From assembly GCA_031286615.1 (NCBI GenBank), contig JAITUA010000020.1, positions 558,001 to 622,000 on the forward strand: a DNA stretch of 64,000 nt, given 5' to 3'. Each line of letters starts with the position of its first letter. Within the stretch, counting starts at the first letter, position 1. Below the pieces are notes generated by a model. That model ran no database searches, was not told the DNA's origin, and was given only the letters and a program-made list of their open reading frames with translations. This document shows positions 16,064 through 22,862 of the stretch, in pieces. The stretch comes from Chryseobacterium sp. (GTDB lineage Bacteria > Bacteroidota > Bacteroidia > Flavobacteriales > Weeksellaceae). Position numbers and translations under genes: made by a program.

Positions 16064-18829
16064 TTACAGTTTCTTACCTGCAAACTTATTCAGTTTCATG
16101 CTGATAGAGAACATGATATATCGTTTCAGGATCAGATCTTCACGGTCTTCAAAATAAGAATCTGTGATCGTTCTTCTTACGCTTTGATTTTGATTTAAAA
16201 CATCATAAATCTTCACTTTTGCTGTAAACTGTTTTTTATAGAATGAATAGCCCAGGCTGGTATTCCAGAAGTAGAAGTCTTTTTTAAAGCCGGGAGCAAT
16301 ATTGGAATTGGTGTTATATTCAAAGTCGTTTCCAAACACAAATCTGCCCTTCAGCATATAATTGGTCAGTTCCAGTTTTAATGACTGGTTGGCCGTATTC
16401 ACACTTTTTAGATTATAATTGGTATAATTTGAGAAGCTGTATCCAAGTCGGTAAGAAGGTTTTATGGTCATTTTATCTTTGATCTCATACACAAGATTAA
16501 GGCCAGGATTTAGACTGTATGAGCTGCTGGTAAAAGATTGTCCGTCGATAAAACCATTATTATAATTATAATTCATGTTGAATGTCGGGTTAATGGTCAG
16601 TTTGTCATTTTTCCATTTCAGGTTTTTACTGAAGCCCCCGCCGGCGTTAATGCTTTTATTTCCGCTTACGTTGTTATAAGTCACCACTTGTTTTCCAGCA
16701 TTATCATACGTGGAAAAATTAATGATGTCGTTATTCCTGTAAGTAAAACCAATATTGAAATAGTAACTGAGGTTTTTTACTTTATTATAATTATTGAAAT
16801 ACAGATAAAGATTGTTGACCCAGGTATTTTTCAAATTGGGGTTTCCTTGATAGGTAATCAAAGGATTGGATTCATCTTTATAAGGAGTCAGCTGTTCTGC
16901 AGTCGGAATGTTGAAGTTAGAATAATTATAGATACTTAAGACTTTACCTTCTCCAAGCTGATAGTAAAGGTTGATATTATATTCAGGCAATACGAAATTT
17001 TTCTGCAGGTCATATTGCTGTCCGTTGTAGATGGAGTTTACTTTCATATCTGAAATATCAAGGTTCACCGAAGCCCAGAAGTTTAGTTTATTTTTATTGA
17101 TCTGATAGCTCAATTCAGGAGAGATCTGATTGATTCTCTGTTTCATATTATTTGATAAAAGCTGGTTGAATTTTGTGTAATCTCCGGTAGCATTATCAAA
17201 ATCATTTACATTCCTTAAATCCCTCGCTGATCTCGCTTCATATTTTATTTTAAAATTTACACTGGACGAATCGGAAATGGGTTCTGTATATCCTGTACTG
17301 AAATTGAATGAGCTGTTCTGATTTTTATTTTTGGCTAATTGATCCCGGTTATCTTTTCTTATCCCGTTTTCATCATAAAATGTATTCTGGGATTGGCTTA
17401 GATTATCCCTTGTAGACTCAGAAATTGAACTGCTCATATTGGCTGAAAGCACACGTCCCTTTTTCTTGAATTTTCTGGAAAAATAGATGTAAGGATTAAA
17501 TGAATTACTTTCCGATTCATTACTTGAATAGGAGTTGCTTTCATTCAGAAGGCTGCCATTCTTCAAAGTAGATGATTGTGAATTATTGAAACTAAAACTG
17601 CTGCTTTTAGTAAATCTCGGGGAAAAATAAACACTTGTCATAGAATCCAGCTTGATTTTGACAGAAGTATCAAAGCTGTACTGCTTAGATTCATTTTCTC
17701 CGTTACTTTCAGAATTGGTCTGAAGCGTATAATTGGGTAGAAGAGTAGATCTGGAAACTTTGGATCTTGACTCCGTATTAGAATCCGAATGCATCAGACT
17801 GAAAGAATCCAGATCAGCATTTTTCCCTATTTTATCACTGTAATTCAATCCAATGGTGGTAGAACGCTGAATTCCTCTGGTACCGCCTCCCTGGTTGTAA
17901 TACGTCACATTTCCTACCGTTGAGACTGATCCGCCCTGCATCATCCAGGCATTCCGGCCATTCCCCATACTGTCAAAAACCTCATCTCTGGAAAACCCTT
18001 GTGAGTTGATATTATTGGAAGAAGCAAGGATACTTACTTTGGTGTCGCCTTTAAAATAACTGGCCAGTCCGCTTGCCTCATACCTTTTGTCTGATCCATA
18101 GCCGACGGTAAGCCTTGTCAGCAATCCTTTATTTTTCTTTTCGTCAATATTAAAATTGATGGTGGTATTCTGAGATTTGGCTGCTGTCCCGCTAAGTTCT
18201 TCTTCCTTTGTTTTGGTTGTTGTAAACTGAATATTCTTGATGATATCCGCAGGCAAGTTCTGAAGGGCAATTTTGCCGTCTTTATCAAAGAAAGGCTTCC
18301 CATTGATCATAATTTGATCGACTTCCTTTCCGTTGACCGTAATTTTTCCATCATTGCTGATTTCTACACCGGGAATCTGCTTCAGAAGTTCCTCTATTTT
18401 ACTGTCAGGTCTTACTTTAATCGCTGCTGCACTGAACTCAATAGTATCTTTTTTAATCTTTACCGGTGATGCCGTGATTTTTACCTCATCAATGTTGTTG
18501 ACAATACTTGGTTTTTCAAGCTGGATATCTCCTAAGGATAATGCCTGATCTATTTTATCAAATCTTTTTGAATAGGAAGATAATTTATCAGCGTCAATTT
18601 TAAGAATTGAAGGTTCTTTTACATCGTCAATCTTCAGAGAAAATTTTCCTTCTTTATTGGTGGCTGTGTAATTGATAATGGATGAATCTTTTTCTTTCAA
18701 AAGATAAACGGTGGCATTTTCTATCGCTTTCTTTTCAGAATCAGATATTTTTCCGTCAATGTGTAGTTTTTGAGCGTGCAGAATAATGACTGTGAACATC
18801 AAAGTCAATAGCAACAGAGTTTTCTTCAT
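16064..18829 (-). CDS. TonB-dependent-receptor-like outer membrane beta-barrel protein
   Basis: About 921 residues. A signal peptide (MKKTLLLLTLMF..., ending LHAQ) is followed by a carboxypeptidase-regulatory-like beta domain (about 20-100), a plug-like region (about 125-220, with KIEELLKQIPGVEISNDGKI and VDQIMINGKPFF) and a large 'OMP_b-brl_3' barrel to the C-terminus. The frame is open to 18865, but the Met at 18829 begins the signal peptide and is the right start. Such proteins take up large ligands or peptides through the outer membrane. No SusD partner is present. The ligand is unknown. Confidence 0.85.
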   Translation of the reverse strand: MKKTLLLLTLMFTVIILHAQKLHIDGKISDSEKKAIENATVYLLKEKDSSIINYTATNKEGKFSLKIDDVKEPSILKIDADKLSSYSKRFDKIDQALSLGDIQLEKPSIVNNIDEVKITASPVKIKKDTIEFSAAAIKVRPDSKIEELLKQIPGVEISNDGKITVNGKEVDQIMINGKPFFDKDGKIALQNLPADIIKNIQFTTTKTKEEELSGTAAKSQNTTINFNIDEKKNKGLLTRLTVGYGSDKRYEASGLASYFKGDTKVSILASSNNINSQGFSRDEVFDSMGNGRNAWMMQGGSVSTVGNVTYYNQGGGTRGIQRSTTIGLNYSDKIGKNADLDSFSLMHSDSNTESRSKVSRSTLLPNYTLQTNSESNGENESKQYSFDTSVKIKLDSMTSVYFSPRFTKSSSFSFNNSQSSTLKNGSLLNESNSYSSNESESNSFNPYIYFSRKFKKKGRVLSANMSSSISESTRDNLSQSQNTFYDENGIRKDNRDQLAKNKNQNSSFNFSTGYTEPISDSSSVNFKIKYEARSARDLRNVNDFDNATGDYTKFNQLLSNNMKQRINQISPELSYQINKNKLNFWASVNLDISDMKVNSIYNGQQYDLQKNFVLPEYNINLYYQLGEGKVLSIYNYSNFNIPTAEQLTPYKDESNPLITYQGNPNLKNTWVNNLYLYFNNYNKVKNLSYYFNIGFTYRNNDIINFSTYDNAGKQVVTYNNVSGNKSINAGGGFSKNLKWKNDKLTINPTFNMNYNYNNGFIDGQSFTSSSYSLNPGLNLVYEIKDKMTIKPSYRLGYSFSNYTNYNLKSVNTANQSLKLELTNYMLKGRFVFGNDFEYNTNSNIAPGFKKDFYFWNTSLGYSFYKKQFTAKVKIYDVLNQNQSVRRTITDSYFEDREDLILKRYIMFSISMKLNKFAGKKL

Positions 18830-18850
18830 TAGTTTTCTTTCTGAGCCGTA

Positions 18851-18883
18851 AAAATATAAAAACATCCCAAAATAGGGATGTTT
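18851..18883 (-). terminator. Terminator of the BON/SH3 operon
   Basis: AAACATCCC / GGGATGTTT (18860-18868, 18875-18883), followed on the minus strand by TTATATTTTT. It ends the 19839-18925 transcript. Confidence 0.75.
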
Positions 18884-18924
18884 CTATGCTTTATTTGTGA
18901 AACTTTATTATTTTTTAATAAAAT

Positions 18925-19344
18925 TTATGCTCTTAAATATCTTGAATAAGCATATCCTTCCTGACCGTCATCAGTTTTCACTTTCCACCAGTCATCAGAA
19001 GTTTGTTCAATTAAAGTTACAGAAGAACCTTTAGCCGCTTTACCTACTACAGCAGCTTCAGTAGAAGGCTCCTGTCTGATATTCAGGTTAGAATCTTCTG
19101 TTGCTACTGTTAAAGAAGCTCCTGAAGTAAGACCTGCAACCTGTACATCAATATTGATATCTGAAGCAGAATAAGTAGAATCAATAGCTCCTAAAGCATT
19201 CCATACAGCATCTTTAGCCGCAGTGTTGGAAGCATTTCCGGAAACATAAAGAATTCCGTCCTGTTCCTGAACCTGAAGATTAGAGATTCCTGCAGACTGT
19301 GCCGCTGAAACTACGCTTGAATATTTATCTTGTAATTCGCTCAT
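18925..19344 (-). CDS. BON-like plus SH3b domain protein
   Basis: A 139-residue protein. Residues 1-75 resemble a BON (OsmY-type) domain: a helix, then ILYVSGNASNTAAKDAVWNAL and a second strand pair. Residues 78-139 are a bacterial SH3 domain with LNIRQEPSTEAAVVGKAAKG and WWKVKTDDGQEGYAYSRYL, the usual SH3b signature. No signal peptide is visible, although SH3b domains usually act on cell-wall or periplasmic targets. It follows the BON lipoprotein gene by six bases, so they are one operon and probably partners. Confidence 0.8.
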   Translation of the reverse strand: MSELQDKYSSVVSAAQSAGISNLQVQEQDGILYVSGNASNTAAKDAVWNALGAIDSTYSASDINIDVQVAGLTSGASLTVATEDSNLNIRQEPSTEAAVVGKAAKGSSVTLIEQTSDDWWKVKTDDGQEGYAYSRYLRA

Positions 19345-19350
19345 TTTAAA

Positions 19351-19839
19351 TTATTTTACGATTAGGTTGTTGTTATACTTTCCGATTTTCAAAGCATCTA
19401 CAGATTCTTTGATTTTTCTAGCCTGCAGGCCGGAAACATTTCCTGTAAGAGTAAGCTGCCCGTTTACAACTTCTACTTTTACAGAAGGGAAATCCTTCAC
19501 CGCATCCTGAACTTTTTTCTGAACAGCAGGATCTACAGCAGAAGCAGTTTCAACAGGTGCTGGAGCAGGAGCAGCTGCTACAGTAGACATATCCATTACG
19601 TCTTTTACTCCGTTGATCGCTTTTAATTTTGCGATCATCGCGTCTTTAGACTGCTGATCTGCGAAAGTACCGCTTAAGTGAGCTACACCTTCTTTTACTT
19701 CAACAGAAGCATTGGGATTAGAAGTTACTACCGTTGTAGCCTGAGTCTGAAGGTCGGCATCAGAAATTTTCTTTTTACAAGAAATAGCACCGAAAGATAC
19801 AGCTACAGCTAATGCAGCCATTGCAATAGTTTTTTTCAT
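19351..19839 (-). CDS. BON-domain lipoprotein (two BON domains)
   Basis: A 162-residue lipoprotein. The signal peptide ends in AISC (lipobox; Cys21), followed by KKK. It has two BON repeats, about residues 28-85 and 105-162, each with the pattern 'V-strand, Gly, strand, then helix' (VEVKEGVAHLSGTFADQQ; VEVVNGQLTLTGNVSG). They are separated by an Ala/Pro linker (VAAAPAPAPVETA). BON domains bind phospholipid membranes, so an envelope-integrity role like OsmY or DolP is likely (inference). It is the first gene of a two-gene operon with the BON/SH3b protein and has a TACATTTG -7 box upstream. Confidence 0.85.
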   Translation of the reverse strand: MKKTIAMAALAVAVSFGAISCKKKISDADLQTQATTVVTSNPNASVEVKEGVAHLSGTFADQQSKDAMIAKLKAINGVKDVMDMSTVAAAPAPAPVETASAVDPAVQKKVQDAVKDFPSVKVEVVNGQLTLTGNVSGLQARKIKESVDALKIGKYNNNLIVK

Positions 19840-19869
19840 ATTGTATATTTATTAATGTTGTTATACAAT

Positions 19870-19877
19870 CAAATGTA
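19870..19877 (-). promoter_or_regulatory. -7 box of the BON operon
   Basis: The complement reads TACATTTG, matching TAnnTTTG, 31 bases upstream of the ATG. The complement also reads TTTTGG about 16 bases further upstream, a possible -33 element. Confidence 0.5.
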
Positions 19878-20032
19878 ATAATAAAATTTGTACCAAAAGA
19901 ATAAAAATTCAATAAATGTTTCTTAATTTTTTTACAATATTTTCTAAACCAGGCTTTTAATTTTTAGGTATTAAAAACTTAATGTAAAATTAATCCCCAT
20001 TGAAGAAAATCTTCTGCCAATTGAAAAACCAT

Positions 20033-20040
20033 TATATTTG
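20033..20040 (+). promoter_or_regulatory. -7 box of the symporter operon
   Basis: TATATTTG, a TAnnTTTG match, 20 bases before the ATG at 20060. Confidence 0.5.
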
Positions 20041-20059
20041 CGCAAATTGAACTATATAT

Positions 20060-21310
20060 ATGAAAGGACAGAATAAACTTTTTATAGCAATTATCATTGC
20101 CCTTCTTGTTGGAGTAGGAATTGGAGGTATTGTACACGTGAAATATCCTGAGAATGCAGAACCTTTTGCTAAAAACATAAAACTGCTGGGAACGGTTTTC
20201 ATCAGATTGGTACAGATGATTATTGCTCCTTTGGTTTTTACGACTTTGGTGGTGGGGATTGCCAAAATGAGTGATATTAAAATGATCGGAAGGGTAGGAA
20301 CAAAAGCAATGCTTTGGTTTATTTCCGCTTCTCTGATTTCCCTTTTTATCGGGTTGATCCTCGTTAACTGGCTGGAGCCGGGGCATGTCACAAAACTACC
20401 GATTCAGGATGTATCTTCTGCTGATGAACTTCTTAAAAGCAGTAAAAGTTTCTCCATGGAAGACTTTGTAAAGCATATGATTCCTAAAAGTTTATTTGAA
20501 GCCTTTGCAACCAATGAAGTATTGCAGATTGTGATATTTGCAGTGATGTTTGGAGTTGCCCTTGCGAATTTAGGAGAAGAGTATGCTAAACCTGTGGTGA
20601 AGCTTTTTGATATCATCGCACACGCAATCCTTAAAATGGTTGGATATATTATGTGGTTTGCTCCACTGGGAGTATTGGGAGCTATTGCAGCTGTAGTGGC
20701 AACCAATGGTTTTGAAATCTTTAAAGTATATGCTATTTATTTAAGAGACTTCTTCTTTGCTATAGGGGTTCTTTGGCTGGTACTTTTACTGGTAGGCTAT
20801 TTTATCTTAGGAAACCGTCTTTTTGATCTTTTAAAAAGAATAAAAGAGCCGTTACTGATCGCTTTCTCCACCACGAGTTCAGAAGCTGTATTCCCGAAAT
20901 TGGTGGAAGAATTGGAGAAATTCGGTTGTAACAGCAGAGTAGTATCCTTTATTTTACCTTTAGGATATTCATTCAACCTTGACGGAAGTATGATGTACAT
21001 GACGTTTGCATCCATCTTTATTGCACAGATTTACGGAATCGAAATGAGCCTTGGACAGCAGATCACCATGCTATTGGTATTAATGCTTACTTCAAAAGGA
21101 ATTGCCGGTGTTCCGAGAGCTTCTTTGGTAATTATTGTGGCAACGTGTTCCATGTTTGGTATTCCGCCGGAAGGAATTGCTTTGATCTTGCCAATTGACC
21201 ATTTCTGTGATATGGGAAGAAGTATGACCAACGTATTGGGAAATACATTGGCAACTACAGCGGTTTCAAAGTGGGAAGGACAATTAACTGAACCATTAGA
21301 CAAAATTTAA
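20060..21310 (+). CDS. Dicarboxylate/amino-acid:cation symporter (DAACS family)
   Basis: A glutamate/aspartate- or C4-dicarboxylate-type Na+ or H+ symporter of 416 residues in the inner membrane. About eight helices and two re-entrant hairpins are present. Hairpin 1 carries AFSTTSSEAVFPK, helix 7 LPLGYSFNLDGSMMYM (in place of the common NMDGT), and hairpin 2 TSKGIAGVPRASLV. The IDHFCDMGRSMTNVLGN helix that follows supplies the substrate-binding Asp and Asn/Arg positions. An Arg in that helix favours an acidic amino acid as substrate (inference from family structures). It is co-transcribed with the PhyH gene six bases downstream. Confidence 0.88.
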   Translation: MKGQNKLFIAIIIALLVGVGIGGIVHVKYPENAEPFAKNIKLLGTVFIRLVQMIIAPLVFTTLVVGIAKMSDIKMIGRVGTKAMLWFISASLISLFIGLILVNWLEPGHVTKLPIQDVSSADELLKSSKSFSMEDFVKHMIPKSLFEAFATNEVLQIVIFAVMFGVALANLGEEYAKPVVKLFDIIAHAILKMVGYIMWFAPLGVLGAIAAVVATNGFEIFKVYAIYLRDFFFAIGVLWLVLLLVGYFILGNRLFDLLKRIKEPLLIAFSTTSSEAVFPKLVEELEKFGCNSRVVSFILPLGYSFNLDGSMMYMTFASIFIAQIYGIEMSLGQQITMLLVLMLTSKGIAGVPRASLVIIVATCSMFGIPPEGIALILPIDHFCDMGRSMTNVLGNTLATTAVSKWEGQLTEPLDKI

Positions 21311-21316
21311 ATATCA

Positions 21317-22039
21317 ATGAGTTTAAATAACTTAAAAAATCATAAAAGCCATATTCAAGAATATGGCTTTGCTGTTATCAATAATGTTTTTTCACAGAAA
21401 GAACTTGAAGAAATAAATCTTGTTCTTCAAAATATAGACACTTCAAAAGAGAATTTCAGAAAATCTGAAGACCTGTTTGCAATTAGACAGTTTTTAAAAG
21501 AAGTTCCGGAAATCAAAGACCTTATTTTCAATGAAAACATTCAGAGAGTAATTAAGGAGATCTTCGGAGAAAAATATTTTGTGGTAAAAAGCATTTATTT
21601 TGATAAGCCTGAAACTTCCAATTGGTATGTAGCCTATCATCAGGATCTGACTATTTCTGTTGATAAAAAACTGGATTTGCCTGATTTCGGTCCCTGGACA
21701 ACTAAAAAGAATCAGTTTGCGGTCCAGCCACCACTGGATATTCTGGAAAATATCTATACGATAAGAATCCATCTGGATGATACCGATGAAAATAACGGAG
21801 CTTTGAAAGTAGTCCCAAAATCTCACGCAAAAGGTATTTACAGACCGGAAACCATCGACTGGACAATTGAAACAGAAGAAATCTGCAACGTTGAAAAAGG
21901 CGGAATTATGATGATGAAACCTTTAACGCTGCATGGTTCAAACCGGACAACCAACGGAAATAAAAGGAGAGTCATCCACATCGAATTCTCTGATATGGAA
22001 CTTCCGGAAGTCCTGCAATGGTCAGAAAGAATGAATTAA
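21317..22039 (+). CDS. Phytanoyl-CoA dioxygenase (PhyH) family oxygenase
   Basis: A non-haem Fe(II)/2-oxoglutarate dioxygenase of 240 residues. Iron ligands His108 and Asp110 lie in AYHQDLTIS, and His206 in LTLHGSNRT. Arg218 in RRVIHIEF is the 2-oxoglutarate-binding arginine. The family hydroxylates small metabolites such as ectoine, amino acids and acyl-CoA. The gene is six bases behind the symporter gene in one operon, so the substrate may be the compound the symporter brings in. That link is inference. Confidence 0.85.
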   Translation: MSLNNLKNHKSHIQEYGFAVINNVFSQKELEEINLVLQNIDTSKENFRKSEDLFAIRQFLKEVPEIKDLIFNENIQRVIKEIFGEKYFVVKSIYFDKPETSNWYVAYHQDLTISVDKKLDLPDFGPWTTKKNQFAVQPPLDILENIYTIRIHLDDTDENNGALKVVPKSHAKGIYRPETIDWTIETEEICNVEKGGIMMMKPLTLHGSNRTTNGNKRRVIHIEFSDMELPEVLQWSERMN

Positions 22040-22043
22040 AAAT

Positions 22044-22080
22044 AACCCCTTTTCAAAATTCTGAAAGGGGTTTTATTTTA
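22044..22080. terminator. Bidirectional terminator
   Basis: AACCCCTTT / AAAGGGGTT (22044-22052, 22064-22072) followed by TTATTTTA. It lies between convergent genes and has T-rich tails on both strands. Confidence 0.8.
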
Positions 22081-22082
22081 GC

Positions 22083-22847
22083 TTAATCACAGGATATGAC
22101 TTCGTCGTATGGCTTTCCTATATTTTCTTTATTATAAAAAAGAAAAAGTAAAGCTTCTTTTTGATTGGGAATCCAGAAAGATGTCGGCGTGGAGACGCTC
22201 ATATTTGTTTTCAGTATATTTTCGATTGTATCGTCCTTACTTCCAAAAGTTGTAACAGGAGTGATTTCCTGAATTTTTGACCTATCATCTATTTTTACTT
22301 TATAGATGGCAAAAGGCTGCTTAGGTTTGAATCTACTGATTTTTGATAAATCAGATCCATATTCAGTTTGGTTTTCATCATAGCAACGAGTAAACTGTAA
22401 GCCCATAAACCTGAATTTATTATTATCTAAGTAAGTAAAGACTTTGCCCAGATTTTTAAGCCATGAATTTTCAGCTTTTGTTGGCTTAATTCCCAATTTT
22501 GCTTTTGGAGTACAGGATGAAATAGTATAGGTGCTATCAGAATTTAGAAAGATCAGATATCTTTCATTAGGCTGTATATCAATTTCGCATGCTCCGGAAT
22601 ACGAATTTCCAATCAGACCTCTTACATTCATCGTTTTGAATGTTGTCCCTTTATAAACTTTTTCAAATTCAACATCAGCTTTATAGTTTCGCTGTTGAGA
22701 ATCTTCATCATATACTCTTACAATTTTAATTATGCCTACAATGCTTGCATTTAAATAATTTTGTGGTAATGTTTGAAATACACATTTACAGGCTGAAACT
22801 TTTATGATACTTAAGAGTAAAAAGAGCAGTAATGATAATTTTTTCAT
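22083..22847 (-). CDS. Secreted cysteine-rich protein, TIMP/NTR-like
   Basis: A 254-residue exported protein. The signal peptide (1-19) ends VSA, and the mature chain begins Cys-Lys-Cys (residues 20-22). The N-terminal 115 residues alternate hydrophobic strands with further cysteines (SGACEIDIQPNERYLIF and TISSCTP). A Cys-x-Cys mature start, an OB-like strand pattern and the later Cys spacing recall the TIMP/netrin (NTR) module. VSAC could also be read as a lipobox. The C-terminal half is unassigned and has two more cysteines. It lies 15 bases after the GH92 gene and is probably in the same operon. The NTR assignment is from pattern only. Confidence 0.6.
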   Translation of the reverse strand: MKKLSLLLFLLLSIIKVSACKCVFQTLPQNYLNASIVGIIKIVRVYDEDSQQRNYKADVEFEKVYKGTTFKTMNVRGLIGNSYSGACEIDIQPNERYLIFLNSDSTYTISSCTPKAKLGIKPTKAENSWLKNLGKVFTYLDNNKFRFMGLQFTRCYDENQTEYGSDLSKISRFKPKQPFAIYKVKIDDRSKIQEITPVTTFGSKDDTIENILKTNMSVSTPTSFWIPNQKEALLFLFYNKENIGKPYDEVISCD

Positions 22848-22862
22848 ATATAATTGTGGTTT

